Assembly (NCBI GenBank): GCA_044448905.1
Contig: JBIOHJ010000070.1
Coordinates: 1 to 17,102, forward strand
Source: JBIOHJ01 sp044448905
GTDB taxonomy: Bacteria > Bacteroidota > Bacteroidia > AKYH767-A > OLB10
Reading direction: 5' to 3'
DNA length: 17,102 nucleotides
A program made the position numbers and the translations under genes. Under the pieces are notes generated by a model. The model had not been told where the DNA came from. It ran no database searches and saw only the letters and a list, made by a program, of their open reading frames with translations. Shown here piece after piece: positions 9,243 to 16,411 of this stretch; the stretch's first letter is position 1, and every line of letters starts with the position of its first letter.

Positions 9243-9250
9243 TTACTTTG
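9243..9250 (+). promoter_or_regulatory. Possible Bacteroidota -7 box for the hybrid sensor kinase
   Basis: TTACTTTG is one mismatch from TAnnTTTG. It would give a short untranslated leader of about 20-25 bases before the ATG at 9280. No clean TTG -33 element was found at the usual spacing. The divergent 9041-9279 gap shows no other recognisable site. Confidence 0.35.
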
Positions 9251-9279
9251 TAGCAGTAAAAACATATTAGATAAATGTT

Positions 9280-12200
9280 ATGCGATTCTTCAAAATCAGC
9301 TTTTTATTCTACTTCGTTTTACTGAGTTTCAGCTCCCTGGGCATTCAGCCGAAGGATATAAGAATGGAGCGACTGACATTGAAAGAAGGTTTGCGTAGTT
9401 ATGAAATATGGGCTTTATGCCAGGACCGGTTTGGCTATTTATGGATAGGCAGCAGTGCCGGACTTCAGAAGTTTGACGGACTTCATTTCACAAATTATAA
9501 TTACCAATCAACAGACTCCACTTCCATCTCATCCGATCATATCAATTGTATTATGGAGGATAGTAAAGGAAGACTTTGGATAGGAACTGAAGGGGGCGGA
9601 CTTAATTATTTATTGCGAGAAAAAAATATTTTCATACGTTATAATCAATATGAACGTGAAAGCGACTGGGGGTTAAAAATAAAATCTATTGCAGAAGACC
9701 AGCATGGAAATATCTGGTTTGGCACGTTGGGTGGAATTTACAAATTGAATCCAGAAACCCAAAAATTTGTTTCATATTATTCTGATTCCGCTGTTCATGG
9801 CACCATTAACAGCCGGAATGTGTTTACACTTGAATTTGACAAAAAAACAAATTCATTATATGCCGGCACAGAAAACGGGTTAAATATTTATGATGAAGCA
9901 AACGATAATTTTATCAGTCATAAGAATCCAGATCCTCTGTTTCCTGAATGTAGGTTGCTCGGTGGAACATCTATTACTAATATTTTTTTTGAAGACACTG
10001 CTTTTTGGATAAGTACCATCAAAGGTGACCTTTTTTACTACAATCGCATCAGCCATGAGTTAAAAATCATGAATGATTTTTTTAAATTCAAGTCAAACAA
10101 AACTTATGAGATTTATCATTTCACAAGAGACAGTAAAGGAAATTTATGGGTCAGTAGTTATTATGAGGGAATCCGTCTGCTGAATTATCAGAATGGGAAA
10201 TCAGAAATTTTACAAGCCGATTCGAAACAGGAAAACGGATTGGCAAGCAACGGTGCCATTTATTTATTAAAAGATAAAAATGAAACATTATGGATTTGCA
10301 CCAATAAGGGAGTCAATTACTTTAATTTGAAACGGCAGTTTTTTGATCAAATTGATATTCTGAAACCTCATTCTTCAGGTGAATCAAGCTATTTATACAA
10401 CATTGCGGCAGATAATAAAGATCGCATTTGGATTGGTACGCGTGGAGCGGGGCTTTTTTGCTACCATATTAAAAGCCAAAGTACAGAATTGATTTTAGAT
10501 GCTGCTGATAAAAAAATGCATGTAAAGGATATCTGGAGTGTATTGGTATCAAAATCAGGCACCGTTTGGGCTGGAACTAATTCCGGTTTAATTAAAATAA
10601 ACCCGGATAAAAAAATATTCAGTCGTTTTGTTCCTGAATACCTGGACCGCGATGGCAGAAAGTTGAATGATGTGATCGGAATTTGTGAAGACAGTAATAA
10701 CATGCTGTGGATAGTTACATGGGGCGGACCAGTGCTGCTGTTTAACCCCGTTAGCGAATCATTCGCTCCCGCTGATCAAACAGAAGGAATGGCGCAGTTG
10801 AAAAATTTAAGAAGCGTAAATATTATTTTTGAGGACAGCAAAAAACGTATCTGGATCGGTACTGACCGGAAAGGATTGATATGCTGGAACAGAATCAATC
10901 AGGAATTTCATTATTATAATCACAAGGACAGCGATCCCTTATCCATCAGTTCTGACCAGGTACTTTCGATTTACGAATCATCCGATCATTCGATATGGAT
11001 TGGAACCATCAATAATTATCTAAACAAATTTGACGAAAAGCATGATAATTTTATCCGGTTCGGGCAAAAGGCAGGAATTACCGATGCATTAATTCAAAGT
11101 ATCATTGAAGAAAAGGGTGGAAATATCTGGCTGGGCACAAGCAATGGTTTGTTCCAGTTTAATTATAAGGATTCCATCGTCAGAACTTTTGATGTGTTTG
11201 ACGGTTTGCCTGAAAATATCATTTATGGCAATCTTATTTATTCACGTTCACTGAATAAAATTATTTTTCCATCCACCAGTTCGCTGGTTACTTTTAATCC
11301 GGAGAATTTAAATGATCAGCAATTTTATTCACAAGTTTTTATTTCCAACATCAGACTATACGATAAGCTGCTTGCTAATGTGGAATCGCTTGGTAACAGC
11401 GCTCAGATTAATTTACGCCCGCAAGATAATTTTGTTTCTATAGAATTCAATGCTATTGAGTTTTTGCACCCCGGCAAAGTCAAATATTTTTATAAGCTTA
11501 CCGGTTTCAATAGTGATTGGGTGGACAATGGTGATAAACGATCTGTTAGCTTCAGTAACCTCACCGGAGGGAATTATACTTTGATGGTAAAATGCATTAA
11601 TGCTGATGGCGTATGGAGTAGACCTGCAATGCTGACTATTACAAAACACCCCCACTTAATGGAAACGCCCTGGTTCCGGCTATTTGCCGCATTCCTAGTT
11701 GCGTCATTGATTGTTGGGTACATAAGGTTCAGGGTAACCGGGCTTCGCAAACAAAAAATTCAGCTCGAAAACGTTGTAGAGTTGCGAACAAAACAATACA
11801 AAGCCGAAACGGAACGTGCTGAACGATCAGAAAAATTCAAAGAAGAATTTCTTGCCAACATGAGCCATGAAATACGTACACCGATGAATGCGGTTGTTGG
11901 GTTATCTAATCTTTTGCTTGCAACAAACCTGAATGAAAAACAGAAGCATTACATGGATGCAATACGCGAAAGTTCGGGTAACCTGATGGTGATATTGAAC
12001 GATATTCTAGATCTTTCTAAAATCGAAGCCGGAAAAATAGAGTTTGAGCAAATTGAATTCCGTGTACGGAAAGTCGTAAAAAATGTAGAAGATATTCTTC
12101 GACTTAAAGCGGAAGAAAAAAGTTTATTTCTCAAATCGATTATCCAACCAGAAATTCCCGACCTGCTTCTTGGAGATCCTACCCGCCTTAACCAGGTGCT

Positions 12201-12960
12201 TACTAATCTTACGGGCAATGCAATAAAGTTTACAGAAAAGGGAGGAGTAACAATTTCGGTAGAGAGAAAAGCCCAAACCGGTGAAAACATCCGCCTGGTT
12301 TTTAAAATTATCGATACCGGGATAGGAATTCCTGTTGACAGACAAGGTAAAATTTTCGAAAGCTTTGAACAAGCGGCCGCTGATACAACACGTAAATTTG
12401 GCGGAACAGGATTGGGGCTGAGTATTTCAAAAAAATTGGTCGAGTTACAGGGTGGTAAAATTGAAGTGAAAAGTACTCCCGGAATCGGATCGGAATTTTC
12501 TTTTGATATGCTTTATCAATTGCTTGTTCAGGAACCGGAAAAAATTAAAGAAAGTGAATTGCAAATTAATCCATCTGAGTTTAACGGAATAAAAGTTTTG
12601 ATTGTTGAAGATAATGAATTTAACCAGATGGTTGCTGTGGATACTCTACTTGCATTTAACGAAAAAATAAATGTTGATGTTGCTGAAAGCGGAAACGCTG
12701 CGCTTAATATATTGAAAGATAAAAAATATGATGTTATACTAATGGACATTCAAATGCCCGAAATGAACGGCTACGAAGTTACCGGTTATATCAGAAATTC
12801 CGCTAACGGATTAAATAAATTTACACCTATAATTGCCATGACCGCCAATGCGAGCAAAGCAGAAATTGAAAAGTGTTTTGCTGCCAGTATGAATGAATAT
12901 GTTTCTAAACCTTTTGAACCGGGTAATCTTTTCCAAAAAATTTTCAAGGTGCTCAAATGA
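9280..12960 (+). CDS. Hybrid two-component sensor histidine kinase (propellers, Y_Y_Y, HisKA, HATPase, receiver)
   Basis: A 1226-residue inner-membrane sensor. A signal peptide or N-terminal anchor (MRFFKISFLFYFVLLSFSSL) is followed by about thirteen propeller repeats to near residue 700 (LWIGSSAGLQKFDG, LWIGTEGGG, IWFGTLGGIYKLN, IWIGTRGAG, IWLGTSNGLFQF). That number would nearly fill two seven-bladed propellers. A Y_Y_Y domain (about 710-785) precedes a transmembrane segment near 798-816 and a coiled-coil linker. The HisKA phospho-acceptor is H863 in MSHEIRTPMN (codon 11866-11868). The HATPase shows the N-box NAIKF, then DTGIGIP and GGTGLGLSI. The receiver (1106-1225) has acidic VEDNE, phospho-acceptor D1156 in LMDIQMPEMNG (codon 12745-12747) and the lysine of SKPF. 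All catalytic residues are present. Unlike polysaccharide-locus hybrid systems it lacks a C-terminal AraC helix-turn-helix, so phosphoryl output must go to a partner. It ends two bases from the LanC stop codon on the other strand. Confidence 0.93.
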   Translation: MRFFKISFLFYFVLLSFSSLGIQPKDIRMERLTLKEGLRSYEIWALCQDRFGYLWIGSSAGLQKFDGLHFTNYNYQSTDSTSISSDHINCIMEDSKGRLWIGTEGGGLNYLLREKNIFIRYNQYERESDWGLKIKSIAEDQHGNIWFGTLGGIYKLNPETQKFVSYYSDSAVHGTINSRNVFTLEFDKKTNSLYAGTENGLNIYDEANDNFISHKNPDPLFPECRLLGGTSITNIFFEDTAFWISTIKGDLFYYNRISHELKIMNDFFKFKSNKTYEIYHFTRDSKGNLWVSSYYEGIRLLNYQNGKSEILQADSKQENGLASNGAIYLLKDKNETLWICTNKGVNYFNLKRQFFDQIDILKPHSSGESSYLYNIAADNKDRIWIGTRGAGLFCYHIKSQSTELILDAADKKMHVKDIWSVLVSKSGTVWAGTNSGLIKINPDKKIFSRFVPEYLDRDGRKLNDVIGICEDSNNMLWIVTWGGPVLLFNPVSESFAPADQTEGMAQLKNLRSVNIIFEDSKKRIWIGTDRKGLICWNRINQEFHYYNHKDSDPLSISSDQVLSIYESSDHSIWIGTINNYLNKFDEKHDNFIRFGQKAGITDALIQSIIEEKGGNIWLGTSNGLFQFNYKDSIVRTFDVFDGLPENIIYGNLIYSRSLNKIIFPSTSSLVTFNPENLNDQQFYSQVFISNIRLYDKLLANVESLGNSAQINLRPQDNFVSIEFNAIEFLHPGKVKYFYKLTGFNSDWVDNGDKRSVSFSNLTGGNYTLMVKCINADGVWSRPAMLTITKHPHLMETPWFRLFAAFLVASLIVGYIRFRVTGLRKQKIQLENVVELRTKQYKAETERAERSEKFKEEFLANMSHEIRTPMNAVVGLSNLLLATNLNEKQKHYMDAIRESSGNLMVILNDILDLSKIEAGKIEFEQIEFRVRKVVKNVEDILRLKAEEKSLFLKSIIQPEIPDLLLGDPTRLNQVLTNLTGNAIKFTEKGGVTISVERKAQTGENIRLVFKIIDTGIGIPVDRQGKIFESFEQAAADTTRKFGGTGLGLSISKKLVELQGGKIEVKSTPGIGSEFSFDMLYQLLVQEPEKIKESELQINPSEFNGIKVLIVEDNEFNQMVAVDTLLAFNEKINVDVAESGNAALNILKDKKYDVILMDIQMPEMNGYEVTGYIRNSANGLNKFTPIIAMTANASKAEIEKCFAASMNEYVSKPFEPGNLFQKIFKVLK

Positions 12961-12962
12961 TT

Positions 12963-14258
12963 TTATTTACCGGAAATACTCAGATCAACAGGGGAATTAT
13001 CAGGGCTTACAGAGACCGGAAAGAGTTTTTCAATAAATATTCCTGAATCGTATTTGAAGTTATTGGAAAGCCTGAGCAGAAAATTGCCGATACCGGATTG
13101 TCCACACATGAATCCGGGTTCGGCACGTAAAGTCATACTTCCGCATTTCCATTCACCTCCATTTTCTTCGGTAACTGTAAGAATATTTTCTGCCTGCTTG
13201 CAGATCTGCCCAATGATGTTATTATTTCCCGTGTGTCGCGCAAGTAATAAAGGCAACTCGGCATTTCCAAAATATCCATGGCACAAAGAAAAATTATTGC
13301 AATTACTCAGGTTATTCCTCACAGATCCGGATACCTTTTCAGCCACTGAAAATAATTTATCCTCTTTCGTAATCAGGTAAGCCAACAGCCTTGCTAAACC
13401 GATTCCGGGCGAACCATGACACCATGCGTTTGAATATTTTATCTCATCTTTTATTTTTCCATCATCAATTCTGAAATCAGGCCAATTCAAAATTTTCTCG
13501 TTGAAAAAAAAATCTTCATATTGAAAAGATTTTTCATACGCTTTTAAGAATTTCTCCTCTCCTGTTCTTGAATGAAGCAATAACAAGGATAATCCGATAC
13601 CGGCACTTCCGTGCGAATATCCCGTCAGGTTCCGTTCACATCCACTGATAGTTTTCCATGAAATTCCAACCGTTTCTGCTTTTGCATTAGACAACAGAAA
13701 ATTTCCAAGCTCTGTTGCTTTTTCAATATATTTTTCATTATGCAGTAATTCGTAAGCAAATAATAACAAAAAAATGCAGCCAGCCGCACCTGAAATAACG
13801 TCTGCATCCGCATCATTCACATTTTTTGAAACTAAGCTGCCAAGCATTTTTATTGCCTCTGATAAAAACTTTTCCTCCTTTGTTAAATAATATACATCGA
13901 GCAAAACATAAATAATTCCTGCGCTGCCGCTGTAAAAACCAAAAGCACTTCCGGAATTAATTGGAATATTTTTCATTGCATGGTTCATTGCACCGGAAGC
14001 AGTTTCTGCAAAAAGCTTTTCACCAGTTGCATCATGAAGATGGTGAAGGAAAAAAGAAATGCCTGAAGTTCCCAAATAAAAATCGGAACCAAGCGATTCG
14101 AAAAATTCAAACTTGCGATCAAAATCATAATTGCGCCCAATCCAATTGCAACTGCCCTGATGCCAGATAGCCGTGCGGCAGAGTTCCGTTCCCATGCGGA
14201 ATGCTTCGTCCATAAATCTTCCCTTCAAATTATCGTTAATCAAATCCTGTGAAATCAT
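12963..14258 (-). CDS. LanC-family lanthionine cyclase
   Basis: A 431-residue protein predicted to add Cys thiols to dehydrated Ser/Thr in a precursor peptide, forming thioether rings. It shows seven G-x-x-G repeats of the LanC alpha/alpha barrel: GTSGISFF (63), GSAGIIYVLLD (111), GAAGCIFLLL (157), HGSAGIGLSLL (216), HGSPGIGLARL (281), HGYFGNAEL (327) and CGQSGIGNFLLRL (385). The zinc ligands expected from NisC are present: C280 in WCHGSPG (codon 13419-13421) and C326-H327 in LCHGYFG (codons 13278-13283). H216 matches the active-site His. The N-terminal NWIGRNYDF and YLGTSGISFF resemble the start of LanM cyclase domains. It is the last gene of the RiPP operon. The ATG at 14258 overlaps the HopA1-like gene by 23 bases; an alternative ATG at 14213 (MDEAFRMG) has a better ribosome site. 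Intact metal ligands argue for an active cyclase rather than a degenerate LanC-like protein. Confidence 0.9.
   Translation of the reverse strand: MISQDLINDNLKGRFMDEAFRMGTELCRTAIWHQGSCNWIGRNYDFDRKFEFFESLGSDFYLGTSGISFFLHHLHDATGEKLFAETASGAMNHAMKNIPINSGSAFGFYSGSAGIIYVLLDVYYLTKEEKFLSEAIKMLGSLVSKNVNDADADVISGAAGCIFLLLFAYELLHNEKYIEKATELGNFLLSNAKAETVGISWKTISGCERNLTGYSHGSAGIGLSLLLLHSRTGEEKFLKAYEKSFQYEDFFFNEKILNWPDFRIDDGKIKDEIKYSNAWCHGSPGIGLARLLAYLITKEDKLFSVAEKVSGSVRNNLSNCNNFSLCHGYFGNAELPLLLARHTGNNNIIGQICKQAENILTVTEENGGEWKCGSMTLRAEPGFMCGQSGIGNFLLRLSNNFKYDSGIFIEKLFPVSVSPDNSPVDLSISGK
14217..14225 (-). promoter_or_regulatory. Ribosome binding site supporting an alternative LanC start at 14213
   Basis: AAGGGAAGA on the minus strand, with its AAGG about eight bases before the ATG at 14211-14213. 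The ATG at 14258 has no comparable site. Starting at 14213 gives 416 residues and removes the overlap with the upstream gene. Translational coupling through the overlap could instead serve the longer start, so the choice stays open. Confidence 0.4.
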
Positions 14259-15237
14259 ATTCGTAGCAGCTTCGGGGGTTTAAATAAAATTTTTCGGGAT
14301 TCAAATCATTTTCATTAATTGACTGCTTAACAGCGTCAGAAATTTTTTCAGCAACAGCATTTTGATTCCATGCTTTCCATAATCCACGCGCAATAATCCT
14401 TGAACGGCTCTGACCAAAACTGATTTGGTGCGAAGGTGGGTTTTCGGCAAATGAAAGCCCTTTTGCTATTTTGAGTGTAAACAATGGCACTGATTCTTTT
14501 AAAAATTCAGAAATGTTTTTGTGAATGTCTTTTAAAATTTTTATTCCAATGTTGAAATAACAATTGGCCAAATACAAGACTCCGGAATCATTTCTGCTAT
14601 AGGAATGTGGGTCAGAACAACATTTAAAGCCGAATGGAATTCCGAAACGATTGAACTGGCTGCTCACCGATTCCAGCAGCAACGCTGCACCTTCCTTTTT
14701 CAGGTTCCAGTAAAACCGTACGCTGCCTGTAAGCCACCACTCATGCTGCTCCATTCCATTAATAAAATAAAAATGATTCTCTGATTGCTGTGAATCTCTC
14801 AGCATCCTTATCATTATTTTATCTAAAGGTCTGATTTCTGAAATTATTCGCGACTGATTCAGGTAATTTCCTGCAGTAGTAATCATCTGAAATTCTTTTT
14901 TTGAAACCAGTAATGTCCCTGATTCATCGATTTCTTCAATACTCCAACCTTTATCTAATATATCCTGCGTTTTGTTTGCTTCATTCAATTTTGAAATGAA
15001 TAATAACCGTTCGCTTTCATTTCCTGTTAATGAAGTCAATTCTGCTTTTTGAGAACTGAACTGATTGCGGCAATAACAATTTCTATAAATAATATCTGAT
15101 AACTTTTGAATTTTCTCACTTGCTTCAAAGTCATTCACCTGGATTCCTGTATCATCATTTCCAAAGAAGACAGAATCATTTTTCACAGAAAATGCTTCCG
15201 CTGTTTTTTCAATCTGCTGCAGAATCGTTAGGTTCAT
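14236..15237 (-). CDS. HopA1-family (T3SS effector-like) protein, predicted phospho-Ser/Thr lyase
   Basis: A 333-residue protein. The C-terminal two thirds match the HopA1 family: VRFYWNLKKEG (173-183), IPFGFKCCSDPHSYSRND (200-217) followed by VLYLANCYF, then PLFTLKIAKGLSFAENP (251-267) and ISFGQSRSRIIARGL (272-286). In RiPP pathways this family is the lyase half of a split dehydratase (LxmY in class V lanthipeptides, TvaD in thioviridamide), removing phosphate from phospho-Ser/Thr to give dehydroamino acids. K205 (codon 14623-14625) in the PFGFK motif is a candidate catalytic base; that assignment is inferred by analogy with OspF-type lyases. The N-terminal 130 residues are not recognised. 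The start overlaps the kinase stop as ATGA (15234-15237), so the two are translationally coupled and probably form a complex. In plant pathogens the same fold is a secreted effector, but the kinase/LanC context makes a biosynthetic role far more likely. Confidence 0.85.
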   Translation of the reverse strand: MNLTILQQIEKTAEAFSVKNDSVFFGNDDTGIQVNDFEASEKIQKLSDIIYRNCYCRNQFSSQKAELTSLTGNESERLLFISKLNEANKTQDILDKGWSIEEIDESGTLLVSKKEFQMITTAGNYLNQSRIISEIRPLDKIMIRMLRDSQQSENHFYFINGMEQHEWWLTGSVRFYWNLKKEGAALLLESVSSQFNRFGIPFGFKCCSDPHSYSRNDSGVLYLANCYFNIGIKILKDIHKNISEFLKESVPLFTLKIAKGLSFAENPPSHQISFGQSRSRIIARGLWKAWNQNAVAEKISDAVKQSINENDLNPEKFYLNPRSCYEYDFTGFD

Positions 15238-16310
15238 ACTTTTTGTTTTTTACTTCTGCTCAAAATAAAATCGTCAAATGCCTGCTTTGGATCCTTCAGA
15301 ATATTTAAAGAAAACTGCAGCAGCTGAATAGTTTTGCGATCCAGCACATTGTGAAAATTAACATGTTCAATGCAACTTTGCACCAGCCGCAAGCCGGTAA
15401 ATTCCATACTCAAGTGAAACATATTGTCCGATTTCTCTTCCGTTAATTTCATTAAATCAGTATAGGCTGAAATAAATGCTGCAATTGCCGGTTTCATTTT
15501 CAGCAGTTGAAAAGGATCTGCTTCGTGCTGCAGCACCCAATAAGAAAAATAGGACTGGAGGATTCCGGCAAGGTCCCAGCACGGATCTCCAAAATCCGAA
15601 AGTTCCCAGTCTATCAAACGGATTTCTTTTGCTTCATCGGTAAGGTTACGAATGAGAAAATTACTCCACCTGATGTCGTTATGCACCAGGCATTTTAATT
15701 TCCACTTTTCTTTGGCGGAGCGGATGCTATTCATGAAATCAATTTGCGATTTTACCAGTTCCATCAGTTGCCTGTTAGCTTCTGTATTTACGCCTGCCCA
15801 CCACCCATCACTTTCAATATTAAAAAGCCAGCATGGTTTCATCGAAAACAGGGAGGCTGATTTTTTATGTTCAATTTTATTTAATTCAATGCTGTGCAAT
15901 GCAGCAAGAATTTCCGCCTGCTTCACAGCAATGGATGCGGGGTATTCGTTTAATGAAACATGATACTCATGCAAGCTGATAGCTGGCTCTATTAATTCAG
16001 TAATCAATGCCTGAATATTCCTGTCGTAATGATAAAACTGCGGGATATGATTTTTTAATCTGGAAAAATCTTTATCATTAAAAGTGAGCCAGTACAAATC
16101 CGCTTCGCGTTTCAGATCAGGTTTTCTCAGATAAAAAGATAATTTGGGTTGCTTAATAAGAAGGTTTTTTCCTTCTGAAATCAAAACTTTGAAATTCCTG
16201 TTCCGGCTGAATTGCCTTACCAATCGCACTTTTCCATGCACAAACTGATTGCGGTTTAAATAACCGTTTTCGAACAGAAAATGACAAAGTGCAAATTCAT
16301 TAAGGAGCAT
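15234..16310 (-). CDS. APH-fold kinase, predicted lanthipeptide Ser/Thr kinase (LxmK/TvaC type)
   Basis: A 358-residue protein with an aminoglycoside-phosphotransferase/choline-kinase fold. N-lobe: FKVLISEGKNLLIKQ (40-54) with the ATP-binding Lys at 53, and READLYWL with the partner Glu at 69. Catalytic loop: LVHNDIRWSNFLI (208-220), matching HxDxxxxN with H210, D212 and N217. Metal-binding Asp: D234 in LIDWELSDFGDPCWDLAGI (232-250). All key residues are present. APH-type proteins in general phosphorylate small molecules, but beside a HopA1 protein they phosphorylate Ser/Thr of a RiPP precursor (class V lanthipeptides, thioamitides). That role is inferred here from context. The gene lies 101 bases after the precursor stop and overlaps the lyase start by four bases. 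No clear Shine-Dalgarno precedes its ATG. Antibiotic resistance is an unlikely alternative given the operon. Confidence 0.85.
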   Translation of the reverse strand: MLLNEFALCHFLFENGYLNRNQFVHGKVRLVRQFSRNRNFKVLISEGKNLLIKQPKLSFYLRKPDLKREADLYWLTFNDKDFSRLKNHIPQFYHYDRNIQALITELIEPAISLHEYHVSLNEYPASIAVKQAEILAALHSIELNKIEHKKSASLFSMKPCWLFNIESDGWWAGVNTEANRQLMELVKSQIDFMNSIRSAKEKWKLKCLVHNDIRWSNFLIRNLTDEAKEIRLIDWELSDFGDPCWDLAGILQSYFSYWVLQHEADPFQLLKMKPAIAAFISAYTDLMKLTEEKSDNMFHLSMEFTGLRLVQSCIEHVNFHNVLDRKTIQLLQFSLNILKDPKQAFDDFILSRSKKQKV

Positions 16311-16337
16311 TGCAGAAAGGAATAATGGAACGTTAGA

Positions 16338-16353
16338 TCCCGGTTATTCGGGA
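16338..16353 (-). repeat. Small hairpin between precursor and kinase genes
   Basis: On the minus strand TCCCG and CGGGA form a five-pair stem around a six-base loop (AATAAC), inside the 101-base gap between the precursor stop and the kinase start. No U-run follows in the direction of transcription. It could stabilise the precursor mRNA 3' end or partly attenuate readthrough, keeping enzyme levels below precursor levels, but this is conjecture. The rest of the gap is A/T-rich with no other signal. Confidence 0.3.
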
Positions 16354-16411
16354 GAAATTTTTATAGGAAACATCCCAATTGATAAAAAAAGAAAAATGAA
16401 ATTTAATTTCC

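Noticed and set aside
9400..11170. Repeated short DNA words that could suggest a repeat array
   Set aside because: They are the codons of the propeller blade motif (L/I-W-I-G-T) recurring about every 40-60 residues, explained by protein repeats.
9280..12960. Polysaccharide-utilisation hybrid regulator (HTCS)
   Set aside because: No AraC helix-turn-helix follows the receiver, and no SusC/SusD or carbohydrate-active enzyme genes are present.
14236..15237. Type III secreted virulence effector
   Set aside because: HopA1 is named from a plant-pathogen effector, but there is no type III secretion gene or chaperone here and the operon is biosynthetic.
15234..16310. Aminoglycoside resistance phosphotransferase
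   Set aside because: The fold is shared, but the four-base overlap with a HopA1-type lyase and linkage to LanC point to RiPP dehydration.
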